This document shows positions 8,391 to 17,975 of a stretch of DNA of 64,000 nucleotides, piece after piece. Every line of letters starts with the position of its first letter. Position 1 is the stretch's first letter. The translations under genes were made by a program, and so were the position numbers. Location of the stretch: positions 1 through 64,000 of the forward strand of contig WHTM01000014.1 of assembly GCA_009377755.1 (NCBI GenBank), written 5' to 3'. The DNA comes from Hyphomicrobiales bacterium. Its GTDB lineage: Bacteria > Pseudomonadota > Alphaproteobacteria > Rhizobiales > Xanthobacteraceae. The notes beneath the pieces were generated by a model, which worked only from the letters and a program-made list of their open reading frames with translations, had not been told where the DNA came from and made no database searches.

Positions 8391-8624
8391 CTACTCCGGC
8401 GTTCCCGTCTGCAACGCCAGCGCGTGGAGCGCACCGCCCATCTCCCCCTTGAGCGCCTCGTACACGAGCTGGTGCTGCTGCACCCGCGACTTGCCTTTGA
8501 ATGACGCGGAGATCACGGTCGCGGCATAGTGATCGCCGTCGCCGGCGAGATCGCGGATGGTGACCTCGGCGTCGGGAATGCGCGCCTTGATCAACCGCTC
8601 GATATCGCCTGCTGCCATCGGCAT
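8391..8624 (-). CDS. bolA: BolA-family protein
   Basis: A 77-residue BolA-like protein that partners with CGFS glutaredoxins in handling iron-sulfur clusters. The start at 8624 (MPMAAGDIERLIKAR) has GGAGG 9-13 bases upstream; the longer in-frame extension reads into a dispersed repeat and is not protein-like. The class II-type core includes DHYAATVISASFKGKS and the conserved His in RVQQHQLVY. It sits directly downstream of purL, as commonly seen in Hyphomicrobiales. Confidence 0.93.
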   Translation of the reverse strand: MPMAAGDIERLIKARIPDAEVTIRDLAGDGDHYAATVISASFKGKSRVQQHQLVYEALKGEMGGALHALALQTGTPE

Positions 8625-8656
8625 CGTCGCAACCTCCGCGTCTCGCCTCTTTGTTT

Positions 8657-8706
8657 GAGCATGATTCTTTCCGAAAACCGGTTCCCACTCTTCGGGGATC
8701 ATGCTC
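8657..8706. repeat. Dispersed palindromic repeat (GAGCATGAT ... ATCATGCTC)
   Basis: GAGCATGAT (8657-8665) and ATCATGCTC (8698-8706) flank a segment with CCGAAAACCGGTTCCCACT, the wording of a very common intergenic repeat of Bradyrhizobium relatives. It fills the purL-bolA gap, and the last base of the purL stop codon falls within it. Confidence 0.75.
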
Positions 8707-10937
8707 TAAGCCGGTCCGCCCGCCATATAGGCCGGCAGCCAGCTTTCCGAACATTGACGCAGGTTCGCGGCCAGCATGTGACGCTCGCCGGGTAGCGTCA
8801 ATGCATCACCGCCGGTTGTCCCAAGATGCCGCAGCGGGATTCCCGCCGCTTGCGCGCGTGCAACGACCGCGGCAACGGCATTTGCGCGCAATGTCAGCGC
8901 ATAGCGGCCCTGATCCTCGCCGAACCAGAAGGCATGCGCCGGAATATCGCTCGGCGATGCGTCGAGCTGCGCACCGATGCCGGACGCCATCGCCATCTCC
9001 GCCAGCGCCACCAGCAGGCCGCCGTCGGAGACGTCGTGCACGGCGGTCGCGATCCTCTCGCCGATCAGCGCGCGCACCAGATCGCCGTTGCGCTTCTCGG
9101 CGGCGAGATCGACCGGCGGTGGCGCGCCATCCTCGCGTCCGCAGATGTCGCGCAGGTAGAGCGATTGGCCGAGCCAGCCCTGCGTGGCGCCGACGAGCAG
9201 GATCGCCTCGCCCTCCGCCTTGAAGGCGAGCGTTGCCGATATGGCAAAGTCGTCGAGCACGCCGACGCCGCCGATGGTCGGCGTCGGCAGGATCGCGCGG
9301 CCCGATTCTTCCCCTGCGAACTTGGTCTCGTTGTAGAGCGAGACGTTGCCCGACACGACCGGGAAAACGAGCGCCGTGCAGGCTTCGGCAATGCCGCGAA
9401 TGCAGCCGACGAGCTGGCCCATGATCTCCGGCCGCTCTGGATTGCCGAAGTTGAGGTTGTCGGTGACGGCCAGCGGACGCGCGCCGACCGCCGTGAGATT
9501 GCGCCAGGCTTCGGCGACCGCCTGCTTGCCGCCTTCGAACGGATCGGCCTCGCAGTAGCGCGGCGTCACGTCGGCGGTCATGGCGAGCGCCTTCGGCCCC
9601 TCGTCGACGCGCACCACCGCGGCATCGCCTCCCGGACGCTGCACGGTGTTGCCGCCGATGACGTGGTCGTATTGCTCCCATACCCAGCGCCTCGAGCAGA
9701 GGTCGGGCGTTGCGAGCAGCGTTTCCAGCGTTTCCGCGAGCGGCACCGGCGCGTAGACATCCTCGGCCCTGATCACCGGCGGCTTCGGCGTCTCGACGAA
9801 CGGCCGGTGGTACACCGGCGCCTCGTCGCCGAGCTCCTTGATCGGCAGGTCGACCACCTGCACGCCCTGGTGGCACACGATGAAGCGCATGCTAGGCGTG
9901 GTCTCGCCGACCACCGCGAAGTCGAGGCCCCATTTGCGGAAGATCGCCTCGGCCTCCTGTTCCTTCTCCGGCTTGAGCACCATAAGCATGCGCTCCTGGC
10001 TCTCCGAGAGCATCATCTCGTAGGCGGTCATAGCGGTTTCGCGGCACGGCACCTTGTCGAGATCAAGCGTGACGCCGAGGCCCCCCTTGGCGCCCATCTC
10101 CACCGCCGAGCAGGTCAGCCCCGCCGCGCCCATGTCCTGGATGGCGATCACGCAGCCCTTCGCCATGATTTCCAGGCAGGCTTCGAGCAAGAGCTTCTCC
10201 GAAAACGGATCGCCCACCTGCACGGTCGGGCGCTTTTCTTCCGCGTCGGCGCCGAATTCGGCCGACGCCATCGACGCGCCGTGAATGCCGTCGCGTCCGG
10301 TCTTGGAGCCGAGATAGACGATCGGCATGCCGACGCCGGACGCGGCCGCATAGAAAATCTTGTCGGTCTCGGCGAGGCCCACCGCCATGGCGTTGACCAG
10401 ATTGTTGCCGTCGTAGCGTGTGTGGAAGCGCACCTGCCCGCCGACAGTTGGAACACCAAATGAATTGCCGTAGCCGCCGATGCCCGCGACCACGCCAGCG
10501 ACGAGGTGCCGCGTCTTCGGATGCTTCGGATCGCCGAAGGACAGCGCATTGAGGCAGGCGATCGGCCGCGCCCCCATGGTGAACACGTCGCGCAGAATGC
10601 CGCCGACCCCGGTCGCCGCGCCTTGGTACGGCTCGATGTAGCTCGGGTGGTTGTGGCTCTCCATCTTGAACACGCAGGCGAGCCCGTCGCCGATATCGAT
10701 CACGCCCGCATTCTCGCCCGGCCCCTGGATCACCCACGGCGCCTTGGTCGGCAGCGTGCGCAGATGCACCCTGGAGGACTTGTACGAGCAGTGCTCGTTC
10801 CACATCGCGGAAAAAATGCCGAGCTCGGTGATGCTCGGCTCGCGCCCGATCAGGTCGAGGATGCGCCGGTACTCCTCCGGCGTGAGCCCGTGCTGGGCGA
10901 CCAGTTCGGGGGTGATGGCGAGTTCGTTGAGGATCAC
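8706..10937 (-). CDS. purL: Phosphoribosylformylglycinamidine synthase subunit PurL
   Basis: A 743-residue ATP-dependent synthetase that converts FGAR to FGAM in purine synthesis, using ammonia supplied by PurQ. It is the small-type PurL that works with separate PurQ and PurS. Signature segments include [12 protein letters not shown] near the N-terminus, [20 protein letters not shown], and [14 protein letters not shown]. The gene begins 6 bp after purQ and ends inside a dispersed repeat before bolA. Confidence 0.97.
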   Translation of the reverse strand: MILNELAITPELVAQHGLTPEEYRRILDLIGREPSITELGIFSAMWNEHCSYKSSRVHLRTLPTKAPWVIQGPGENAGVIDIGDGLACVFKMESHNHPSYIEPYQGAATGVGGILRDVFTMGARPIACLNALSFGDPKHPKTRHLVAGVVAGIGGYGNSFGVPTVGGQVRFHTRYDGNNLVNAMAVGLAETDKIFYAAASGVGMPIVYLGSKTGRDGIHGASMASAEFGADAEEKRPTVQVGDPFSEKLLLEACLEIMAKGCVIAIQDMGAAGLTCSAVEMGAKGGLGVTLDLDKVPCRETAMTAYEMMLSESQERMLMVLKPEKEQEAEAIFRKWGLDFAVVGETTPSMRFIVCHQGVQVVDLPIKELGDEAPVYHRPFVETPKPPVIRAEDVYAPVPLAETLETLLATPDLCSRRWVWEQYDHVIGGNTVQRPGGDAAVVRVDEGPKALAMTADVTPRYCEADPFEGGKQAVAEAWRNLTAVGARPLAVTDNLNFGNPERPEIMGQLVGCIRGIAEACTALVFPVVSGNVSLYNETKFAGEESGRAILPTPTIGGVGVLDDFAISATLAFKAEGEAILLVGATQGWLGQSLYLRDICGREDGAPPPVDLAAEKRNGDLVRALIGERIATAVHDVSDGGLLVALAEMAMASGIGAQLDASPSDIPAHAFWFGEDQGRYALTLRANAVAAVVARAQAAGIPLRHLGTTGGDALTLPGERHMLAANLRQCSESWLPAYMAGGPA

Positions 10938-10943
10938 GTCAGG

Positions 10944-11645
10944 TCATGCCGCCCGCTCAAGGTGATCCACCAGCCCCGCGAACAGCCCGCGCCCGTCGGT
11001 CGAGCCCATCGCCGCCTCCACGTGGTTCTCCGGATGCGGCATCATGCCGAGCACGTTGCCGCGCGCGTTCAGAATGCCGGCGATGGCGTTGATCGCGCCG
11101 TTGTGGTTCCAGTTGGGATCGATCATGCCGTCCGGCGACGCATAGCGGAACAGCACCCTGCCCTCGCCTTCGAGCCGCGCGATGGTCGCACCGTCGGCGA
11201 TGTAGTTGCCCTCCCCGTGCGCCACCGGCACGCGGATCACCTGCCCGGCATTGTAGCCGCGCGTGAACGGCGTGTCGGAGCGTTCGACCCGCAGGTACAC
11301 GTCGCGGCAGATGAACTTGAGCATGGCGTTGCGCATCAGCACGCCCGGCAGGAGCCCCGCCTCGCAGAGGATCTGGAAGCCGTTGCAGACGCCGAGCACC
11401 AGCCTGCCGCATTCCGCGTGCCGGCGCACCGCTTCCATGATCGGCGCGCGCGCCGCGATCGCCCCGCAGCGCAGGTAATCGCCGTAGGAAAATCCGCCCG
11501 GCAGAACGACCAGATCGGTGCCCGCCGGTAGTTCGCGCTCGGCGTGCCAGACCATCGCCGGCTTGGCGCCTGCGACGAGTTCCAGCGTGCGCGCCATGTC
11601 GCGCTCGCGGTTGATGCCGGGGAAGACCAGGACGACGGCTTTCAT
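10944..11645 (-). CDS. purQ: Phosphoribosylformylglycinamidine synthase subunit PurQ
   Basis: A 233-residue class I glutamine amidotransferase that hydrolyses glutamine and passes ammonia to PurL. The nucleophile Cys87 is in GVCNGFQIL, and the C-terminal MMPHPENH supplies the catalytic His. The N-terminus ([16 protein letters not shown]) is standard. It lies between purS and purL on one strand, 6 bp from purL, but is separated from purS by a 150-bp gap filled by a long palindrome. Confidence 0.97.
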   Translation of the reverse strand: MKAVVLVFPGINRERDMARTLELVAGAKPAMVWHAERELPAGTDLVVLPGGFSYGDYLRCGAIAARAPIMEAVRRHAECGRLVLGVCNGFQILCEAGLLPGVLMRNAMLKFICRDVYLRVERSDTPFTRGYNAGQVIRVPVAHGEGNYIADGATIARLEGEGRVLFRYASPDGMIDPNWNHNGAINAIAGILNARGNVLGMMPHPENHVEAAMGSTDGRGLFAGLVDHLERAA

Positions 11646-11668
11646 CTCGGATGCGCCTCTTCCTCAGT

Positions 11669-11777
11669 CCTCATCCTGAGGTGGCCGCGAAGCGGCCCTC
11701 GAAGGATGGGCGGCCCGCACGACGCCAGCCGGCCATCCTTCGAGATGCATCGCTTCGCGATGCTCCTCAGGATGAGG
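11669..11777. repeat. Long composite palindrome between purS and purQ
   Basis: The outer arms CCTCATCCTGAGG (11669-11681) and CCTCAGGATGAGG (11765-11777) are exact inverted copies, and inner arms CTCGAAGGATGG / CCATCCTTCGAG nest within them, giving a roughly 109-nt cruciform or RNA stem. The wording matches a repeat family widespread in Bradyrhizobiaceae. It lies inside a transcription unit and could affect mRNA stability between purS and purQ. Confidence 0.75.
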
Positions 11778-11796
11778 GCGGTGCCTGCTGCGATAA

Positions 11797-12039
11797 TCAC
11801 CCCACCACCTCGACCCGATAATTCTCGATCACCGTATTGGCGAGCAGCTTGTCGGCGGCGTCCTTGAGCGCGGCTTCCGCCGCCCCGCGGTCCGTCCCCT
11901 CGAGCTCGATGTCGAACACCTTGCCCTGGCGCACGCTGGCGACGCCGGCGATGCCGAGCGAGCGCAGCGCCCCCTCGATCGCCCTGCCCTGCGGGTCGAG
12001 GATGCCGGCTCTCAGGGTGACGGTGATGCGCGCTTTCAT
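11797..12039 (-). CDS. purS: Phosphoribosylformylglycinamidine synthase subunit PurS
   Basis: An 80-residue protein that bridges PurQ and PurL and helps channel ammonia in FGAM synthase. The start at 12039 (MKARITVTLRAGILDPQG) matches the family exactly and has GAGG upstream. Conserved LDPQGRAIEGALRSLG and VRQGKVFDIEL segments are present. No purC lies immediately upstream here; the next gene is a divergent desaturase. Confidence 0.96.
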   Translation of the reverse strand: MKARITVTLRAGILDPQGRAIEGALRSLGIAGVASVRQGKVFDIELEGTDRGAAEAALKDAADKLLANTVIENYRVEVVG

Positions 12040-12382
12040 CCAAAAACCTCGTTCCGGCCTGGGTTCAGGCCTAGCATCGATTCCGCGCCCTCTCAATCAG
12101 CCGGTAGCGCGGGACCGGCACCGTCCCCCGTCATCCGTCGTGCGGGCTGCGCCAGCACCCCCGTCACACACCGTGGTCACAATTTCGTCGCCTGGAACGC
12201 ATTTTGTCGCAGCGCTGCGATCTTTTCCCGGCAATGATCCCTGCGCACCCATATAGTCGCCGGGGGAAGCTATTCCCATATTGCGAACCAGGACCGCCCG
12301 CCTAAGCGTGATCCACATGGCGGACGAAGCCGAAAAATCTGCCACGCAAGAAGCCACGAGCAGGCGAAGGAGCGTCACCAGC
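12040..12382. promoter_or_regulatory. Divergent promoter region, purS / desaturase
   Basis: About 340 bp between purS and the chosen desaturase start. It contains a perfect 14-bp palindrome, TCGCAGCGCTGCGA (12207-12220), that could be an operator for either gene. GGGGGAAG at 12262-12269 precedes a possible TTG start of the desaturase. No other gene is evident. Confidence 0.4.
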
Positions 12383-13546
12383 ATGGCCCACGACACCGGC
12401 GTCGACGGCGAGCACGACGACGTCATCTACCCGTCCGCAATTCCGTTCGTCCTGGTCCATCTCGGCTGCCTCGCGGCGATCTGGACGGGCGTCACGTGGC
12501 AGGCTGTCGCGATCGGCGTCGGCCTGTACTGGCTGCGCATCTTTGCGATCGGGGCGGGCTATCACCGTTACTTCTCGCACCGCGCTTACGCGACCGGCCG
12601 GGTCTTCCAGTTCGTGCTCGCGTTCCTCGCCCAGAGCACCGCGCAAAAGAGCGTGCTGTGGTGGGCCGCCAAGCACCGGCATCACCATCTGCATTCAGAT
12701 ACCGAGCACGACGTGCATTCGCCCCGGCACAAGGGCTTCCTGTACAGCCACTTGGGGTGGATCTTCGCGCGGCGGCATGACGGGACCGACCTGGTGAAGG
12801 TTGCCGACCTGGCGCGCTATCCCGAACTGATATGGCTGCACCGGTATGAACTGCTGCCGGCGGTCGCGCTCGCCGGCCTCTGCTTCCTCGCCGCCGGCTG
12901 GTCCGGCCTGGTGGTCGGGTTCCTCTGGAGCACGGTGCTCGTCTATCACGCGACGTTCTGCATCAATTCGCTCGCGCATGTGCGCGGGCGCAAGCGCTAC
13001 GTGACGGGCGACGATTCCCGCAACAACTGGCTTCTGGCGCTCGTCACGATGGGCGAGGGCTGGCACAATAATCATCACGCCTACCAGAGCAGCGTGCGCC
13101 AGGGCTTCAAGTGGTGGGAGATCGACCCGACCTATTACCTCCTGCGGGCGCTCTCCTGGCTCGGCGTCGTCTGGGACCTAAAGACGCCGCCCGAGCAGGT
13201 GCTGCGCAACGAGCAGCGGCTGGCGGCGCGGGTGATCAACCGTGCGGCCGAGCAGCTCGCGGCGCATTTCAATTCCGAACGGATCGCGCTTGCCATCACG
13301 TCGGCGCTGCACGGGCCCGAGTTGTCCGCGCTGCAGGACATGCTTGTCCGCGCCCGGCACCGGACGGCCGAGGTGTTGACGGCCGTGCATCTGCCGCATC
13401 TGCCGAGCCGCGAGGAATTGCTGGCCGAGGCCAGGGCGATGTTCACGAAGACCCGGTCGCTCGACGAGATCGTCGACCGCGCCCACGAGCTCCTGCTCGC
13501 TTCCGTCGGCACGCGCCTGGCCGCTCCCGTCGAACAGCGGGCCTAG
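12383..13546 (+). CDS. Acyl-CoA/acyl-lipid fatty acid desaturase (delta-9 type)
   Basis: A 387-residue integral membrane di-iron desaturase that introduces a double bond into fatty acyl chains using O2. All three histidine boxes are visible: HRYFSH (61-66), HRHHH (98-102) and HNNHH (228-232). Hydrophobic spans occur before box 1 and around 155-195. Beyond the catalytic core there is a roughly 100-residue hydrophilic C-terminal extension that typical bacterial members lack or have shorter. I chose the ATG at 12383 because AAGGAG precedes it; starts at 12317 (ATG) and 12281 (TTG) would add up to 34 disordered residues. Confidence 0.88.
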   Translation: MAHDTGVDGEHDDVIYPSAIPFVLVHLGCLAAIWTGVTWQAVAIGVGLYWLRIFAIGAGYHRYFSHRAYATGRVFQFVLAFLAQSTAQKSVLWWAAKHRHHHLHSDTEHDVHSPRHKGFLYSHLGWIFARRHDGTDLVKVADLARYPELIWLHRYELLPAVALAGLCFLAAGWSGLVVGFLWSTVLVYHATFCINSLAHVRGRKRYVTGDDSRNNWLLALVTMGEGWHNNHHAYQSSVRQGFKWWEIDPTYYLLRALSWLGVVWDLKTPPEQVLRNEQRLAARVINRAAEQLAAHFNSERIALAITSALHGPELSALQDMLVRARHRTAEVLTAVHLPHLPSREELLAEARAMFTKTRSLDEIVDRAHELLLASVGTRLAAPVEQRA

Positions 13547-13551
13547 CTCCC

Positions 13552-14031
13552 CTATCCCCGCGCCCGCTTCGGCAACCTGATCGGCCAGTCCACGATCCGC
13601 TTCTCGAATTCCTCGTCTCCGATGTCGTCCTCGCTGGCGGATAGCCGCCCGCGGATCGAGACGCCGGCCGCGTGTACCGTCTCCGGGTCGCCCGAGACCA
13701 GCGGGTGCCACCAGTAGAGGTCGCGGCCCTCGCGCACCAGCCGGTAGGCGCAGGACGGCGGCAGCCAGGCGATGGTCTCGACCACCTCGGGCGTGAGCCG
13801 CACGCAGTCATCCACCAGGGCGGTGCGGTTCGGGTAGTCGTGGCAGCGGCAGGTCTGCCCGTCTAGCAGCCGGCAGCCGATGTCGGTGAAGTGGACTTCG
13901 TGGGTATCCTCGTCCTCCAGCTTCGACAGGCAGCAGCGCCCGCAGCCGTCGCAAAGGCTCTCCCATTCAGAATCGGTCATCTGGCGCAGAGCCTTGCGCT
14001 TCCAGAAGGGGATGTCGTCGGTGGCGGTCAT
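13552..14031 (-). CDS. YcgN-family cysteine-cluster protein (UPF0260)
   Basis: A 159-residue protein of the YcgN/UPF0260 family, whose conserved cysteines (CDGCGRCC near residues 28-35, later [17 protein letters not shown]) suggest binding of zinc or an iron-sulfur cluster. The start at 14031 ([15 protein letters not shown]) matches the family's WKRKAL opening. No biochemical role is established. It converges with the desaturase, only 5 bp between the stops. Confidence 0.88.
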   Translation of the reverse strand: MTATDDIPFWKRKALRQMTDSEWESLCDGCGRCCLSKLEDEDTHEVHFTDIGCRLLDGQTCRCHDYPNRTALVDDCVRLTPEVVETIAWLPPSCAYRLVREGRDLYWWHPLVSGDPETVHAAGVSIRGRLSASEDDIGDEEFEKRIVDWPIRLPKRARG

Positions 14032-14526
14032 GGGAGAAGATGTAGCGCGGGGTACGCTCAGGTGCGAGGGGCGGACGAGGCAGGCCAAAAAGGAATCCCC
14101 CCGCCCGGGGTTGCCGAACGGGGGTCTGGCCGGTCAATTCCGGATCCTTCAGAGGTCAGCTACTGACATAATCTTCTAGAGGTTGCGCACAGGGGGAGCC
14201 ATTGGGGAGACGAAACGCGTCCTCGGCATCACCCTCATAGCAACCTGCCCTACGCGGCCCAGGCATCGATTCACCCCCACACCCCCATTCACCTTGTCGC
14301 ATGCATGTGATGGTCCGCAGGGACCGGATCGGCTACAAGGAGAGGGCGGCGGGACGAAATCGGTCGGGTCCCCTGTCCTCATCGGCCGGCAATGCCAGCG
14401 GGCCGGACCACCGCGCCGCCGGTGGCCACGGAGATGACGTCATTTCCGGCCTGATTTTGCCGAAATCTGGCAGGAACTTGGCGAGATAAGGCTCAAACCG
14501 GCGAGCAGCGGGCCAGCGAGACCACC
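14032..14526. other. Gene-free stretch
   Basis: 495 bp between the YcgN-type gene and the penicillin-binding protein gene. I see no convincing reading frame. It contains a small dyad GTCAGCTACTGAC near 14155 and a C-rich tract, and must carry the promoters of both flanking genes, but no specific site can be assigned. Confidence 0.5.
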
Positions 14527-16773
14527 GTGCACGACCCTTTCCCCAACGACTGGAAGCCGAGAGTCAAGCGCTTCCTCCTCGATCTCGACGCTCGGATCGA
14601 TTCGGCCGTGTTCCAGACCGGGGCCTGGTCGCGGGAACTCTACGAGCGCTACTCCAGCTTCATGGACCGGTTCCACGTCTCGCGCTGGAAGCGGGCCTTC
14701 GTCGAACTAACCTCCGACGGCATGACCGCCGGGGCGGCCGGTTTGGTGCTGATGCTGGCGCTCGCCATCCCCGCCTTCCACGAGACCGCCAATGAGGACT
14801 GGCTGAAAAAGTCCGATCTCGCCGTGACCTTCCTTGACCGCTACGGCAACGAGGCGGGAAGCCGCGGCATCCGCCACAACGACTCGATCCCGCTCGACCA
14901 GTTCCCGGACCACCTGATCAAGGCGGTGCTCTCGACCGAGGATCGGCATTTCTACGAGCATTTCGGCATCGACGGGGTCGGCACGGCGCGCGCGATCCTC
15001 ACCAATGCGCGCGCGGGCGGCGTGGTGCAGGGCGGTTCCTCGATCAGCCAGCAGCTCGCCAAGAACCTATTCCTGTCGAACGAGCGCACCATCGAGCGCA
15101 AGGTCAAGGAGGCATTCCTGGCGGTGTGGCTGGAGAGCCGGCTGACCAAGAACGAGATCCTCAAACTCTACCTCGACCGCGCCTACATGGGCGGCGGCGC
15201 CTTTGGCGTGGACGCGGCGGCGCAGTTCTACTTCAACAAATCGGCGCGCGACGTGACCATGGCGGAAGCCGCGATGCTCGCCGGGCTGTTCAAGGCGCCC
15301 TCGAAGTTCGCCCCGCACATCAACCTGCCGGCGGCGCGGGCGCGCGCCAACGTGGTGCTCGACAACTTGGTCGAGGCGGGATTCATGACCGAGGGGCAAG
15401 TCTTTGGAGCCCGACGTCATCCCGCCACGCCGGTGGATCGCCGTCATGAACGCTCGCCGGATTATTACCTGGACGCGGCGTTCGACGAGGTGAAGCGGCT
15501 TGTCGAAACGTCGCCGAAGACGATGACCGAGCGCGTCTTCGTGGTGCGTACCGCACTCGATCCGGCGCTGCAGCGCGAGGCCGAAAACGCGGTGCAGAGC
15601 GCGCTGCGGCAATACGGTCCCGACTACAACGCGGGGCAAGCCGCGGCCGTCGTCGTCGATCTCGACGGCGGCGTCCGCACCATCGTCGGCGGGCGCGACT
15701 ACGGCGAGAGCCAGTTCAACCGGGCCACCGACGCATTGCGCCAGCCTGGCTCATCGTTCAAGCCTTACGTCTATGCCGCCGCCCTGGCGCACGGATACAA
15801 GCCGACCTCAGTGGTGGTCGATGCTCCGATCTGCCTCGGCAACTGGTGTCCGCACAACTACAGCGGCGGCTATCGCGGTTCGATGACGCTGACGCAGGCG
15901 CTGACTTATTCGATCAACACCATCGCGGTGCGGCTCTCGGTCTCGATCGGGAACGGCAATGCCAAGGCCGGCCGCGCCAAAATCGTCGACACCGCGAAGC
16001 GCATGGGCGTCCGCACGCCGCTTCCGGACACGCCGTCGCTGCCGATCGGAGCCGACGCGGTCAACGTCCTGGAGCACACCGCGGCATTTGCGAGCCTCGC
16101 GAATGAAGGCAAAGCCGTCGCAGCGCATACGGTGCTCGAAGTGCGTACGGCAGCCGGCGACCTGGTATGGCGCTTTGACCGCGACGGCAAGAAGCCTGTG
16201 CAGGCGCTGAGCCCGGCGGTTGCGCGCGACATGAACATGATGATGCACAACGTCACCGAGGCGGGCACGGCGCGGCGCGCGCGACTGAACGGCATCCCGG
16301 TATCCGGAAAGACTGGAACGACCAACGCGTACCGCGACGCCTGGTTTGTCGGCTACACCGGCAATTTCGTCGGCGGCATCTGGTTTGGCAATGATGACTA
16401 CACACCGATGAATCGGATGACCGGCGGATCAATCCCGGCGCAGACGTGGCAGCAGATCATGGCATACGCGCACCAAGGGATTGAACTCAAGCCGATACCG
16501 GGCATCCCAACAATCCCCGCCGGCAAGCCGTTGATGGCAGATGCTGGCGCGAACGGGGCTGCCGTTCCGGCACGCCCACCGACGTTGACCCGAAGCGGCG
16601 CCGAGGCTCTGGTCCGCATCGAACGTCTGCTGGACGAGGCCGCACGCGCGCTCGCCGTATCCGATCGCATAACGCCGTCGCCGCGCGCCGGCCGCGGTCC
16701 GGCTTCCCCGCAACGCGAGACGTTCACCGTCGCGTCGGATCGACAGGGCCCGCCCGCACCTCACGGCAATTAA
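14527..16773 (+). CDS. Class A penicillin-binding protein (PBP1A/1C type)
   Basis: A 748-residue bifunctional peptidoglycan synthase. A cytoplasmic N-terminus of about 66 residues precedes one membrane anchor (about 67-84). The GT51 glycosyltransferase domain follows, with catalytic Glu138 in TEDRHFYEHFG and QGGSSISQQLAKN (168-180). The transpeptidase domain carries SSFK (Ser409, Lys412), SIN (462-464) and KTGTT (595-599), so all catalytic motifs are intact. The tail is disordered and Pro/Arg-rich. The start is a GTG with a weak ribosome-binding site. It polymerises glycan strands and cross-links stem peptides in the periplasm. Confidence 0.93.
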   Translation: MHDPFPNDWKPRVKRFLLDLDARIDSAVFQTGAWSRELYERYSSFMDRFHVSRWKRAFVELTSDGMTAGAAGLVLMLALAIPAFHETANEDWLKKSDLAVTFLDRYGNEAGSRGIRHNDSIPLDQFPDHLIKAVLSTEDRHFYEHFGIDGVGTARAILTNARAGGVVQGGSSISQQLAKNLFLSNERTIERKVKEAFLAVWLESRLTKNEILKLYLDRAYMGGGAFGVDAAAQFYFNKSARDVTMAEAAMLAGLFKAPSKFAPHINLPAARARANVVLDNLVEAGFMTEGQVFGARRHPATPVDRRHERSPDYYLDAAFDEVKRLVETSPKTMTERVFVVRTALDPALQREAENAVQSALRQYGPDYNAGQAAAVVVDLDGGVRTIVGGRDYGESQFNRATDALRQPGSSFKPYVYAAALAHGYKPTSVVVDAPICLGNWCPHNYSGGYRGSMTLTQALTYSINTIAVRLSVSIGNGNAKAGRAKIVDTAKRMGVRTPLPDTPSLPIGADAVNVLEHTAAFASLANEGKAVAAHTVLEVRTAAGDLVWRFDRDGKKPVQALSPAVARDMNMMMHNVTEAGTARRARLNGIPVSGKTGTTNAYRDAWFVGYTGNFVGGIWFGNDDYTPMNRMTGGSIPAQTWQQIMAYAHQGIELKPIPGIPTIPAGKPLMADAGANGAAVPARPPTLTRSGAEALVRIERLLDEAARALAVSDRITPSPRAGRGPASPQRETFTVASDRQGPPAPHGN

Positions 16774-16779
16774 GCAGCC

Positions 16780-17418
16780 TTGGCGGCCTTACCGCAAGCG
16801 GTCAGCCTGTCTCGCGTTGCCATTCGGACAAGTTCGAACGTGCATCTGCTCTTCGGATCCTTGCTGGCTTTCACCGTCGCCGCCGCGATCGGTCTGGGGG
16901 CGACGTGGTTGACGCTGACGCGCGGTGCAGCGTTCGGCGCCTTGCAGCTCGGCGCCTGGACGGCGTGGCCGAAGACCGGTTCCATCAATATCGACCCTTA
17001 TGCCCGCGCCGAGATCGCGCGCACCGGTACGTTGCCGGTCGCGTTGGGTGATGGCATCGCCTTCATCGCGCGAGCCGATGACCGGGGGCGCACCTTCGAT
17101 GGCCGTTGCGACGTCGAACTCAACGGAATTACGCCGCCGGCGCGGTTCTGGACGCTGACGCTCTATGCCCCGGACGGCAAGCTGGTCGCCAATGCAATCA
17201 ACCGCTACGGCTTCACCAGTCACGAATTGGTCCGCCTCCAGGACGGCACGTTCACGATCAGCATCTCGCCGCGGGCGCGTCCGGGAAATTGGCTGCCCAG
17301 CGGCGGGGTTTCCGCATATGAGCTGGTCTTGCGCTTCTATGATACTCCGCTCGGCGTCGCCACCCGGGCGGGGCGTGAGGCTCCGATGCCCGTGATCGTC
17401 ACCCGAGGTTGCCCATGA
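16780..17418 (+). CDS. DUF1214 domain-containing membrane-anchored protein
   Basis: About 212 residues with an N-terminal membrane anchor (roughly 23-44) and a periplasmic DUF1214 domain containing RFWTLTLYAPDGKLVANAINRYGF, split as RFWTLTLYAPDGK and NRYGFTSHEL, typical of the family. DUF1214 is often linked with DUF1254; its function is not established. The first in-frame start is a TTG at 16780 directly after the PBP stop; a GTG at 16840 is also possible, so the exact start is uncertain. It overlaps the next gene by 4 bases (ATGA), implying translational coupling. Confidence 0.75.
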   Translation: MAALPQAVSLSRVAIRTSSNVHLLFGSLLAFTVAAAIGLGATWLTLTRGAAFGALQLGAWTAWPKTGSINIDPYARAEIARTGTLPVALGDGIAFIARADDRGRTFDGRCDVELNGITPPARFWTLTLYAPDGKLVANAINRYGFTSHELVRLQDGTFTISISPRARPGNWLPSGGVSAYELVLRFYDTPLGVATRAGREAPMPVIVTRGCP

Positions 17419-17972
17419 GCCGCTGGCTGCTGTGGATCATGGGCGGCGTGCTGCTCGGCGGCATCGTTCACTTCGTCACGGTCCTGGCACTGCCGCGCAC
17501 CGCCACGCAGGACGCCTTTGCGAGGCTGGCCGCGATCGCTCCGGCCAACACGGTCGCCGTGCTCAGCCAGCCGACGCCGCAGGCAGCGGTGCTGCCGTTC
17601 ATGGATCCGGCCTTTGCCGCCGCCGTCTGCCGCTTCGATCTGTCCTCGGGACCGCTGAAGCTGTCGATTGCCGTAAGCCAGGCCTATACCGCCGTGTCGT
17701 TCTATACGCTGCGCGGAGTCGCTTTCTATGCCATCAACGATCGCGCCGCCGGACGCCGTATCATCGAACTCGATCTGATGACGAGCGAGCAGAGAGCGGC
17801 CTTGCCTGAGGACGAAGAAGTGACGGCCGCCGATCGGCTGATCGTCGAATCGCCAACCGAAACCGGGCTGATCCTGTTCCGCGCTCTCGCCCCTGAACCG
17901 AGCATGATGCCGGCGGCACAGGGCACGGTGACGGCCGGGCGATGCACCACTCAACCGCAGCAGCAGAGCTAA
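17415..17972 (+). CDS. Membrane-anchored protein, DUF1254-partner type
   Basis: A 185-residue protein with one N-terminal membrane segment (about 5-26) and a periplasmic domain with DPAFAAAVCRFDLSSGPLKL and SFYTLRGVAFYAINDRA segments. It resembles the short DUF1254-type protein that regularly follows a DUF1214 gene in Hyphomicrobiales. The ATG at 17415 overlaps the upstream stop (ATGA), and GAGG precedes it. The pair is likely one functional unit at the cell envelope, downstream of a penicillin-binding protein; the function is unknown. Confidence 0.7.
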   Translation: MSRWLLWIMGGVLLGGIVHFVTVLALPRTATQDAFARLAAIAPANTVAVLSQPTPQAAVLPFMDPAFAAAVCRFDLSSGPLKLSIAVSQAYTAVSFYTLRGVAFYAINDRAAGRRIIELDLMTSEQRAALPEDEEVTAADRLIVESPTETGLILFRALAPEPSMMPAAQGTVTAGRCTTQPQQQS

Positions 17973-17975
17973 ATT

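Noticed and set aside
8826-10463. 545-codon open frame opposite purL, and 627 codons at 6234-8117 opposite the monooxygenase
   Set aside because: Both are shadows of well-supported genes, with the arginine/alanine-rich composition of antisense GC-rich DNA and no motifs.
14176-14382. 68-codon minus-strand frame between the YcgN-type gene and the penicillin-binding protein gene
   Set aside because: Low-complexity Pro/Arg composition, no ribosome-binding site and no similarity I can recognise.
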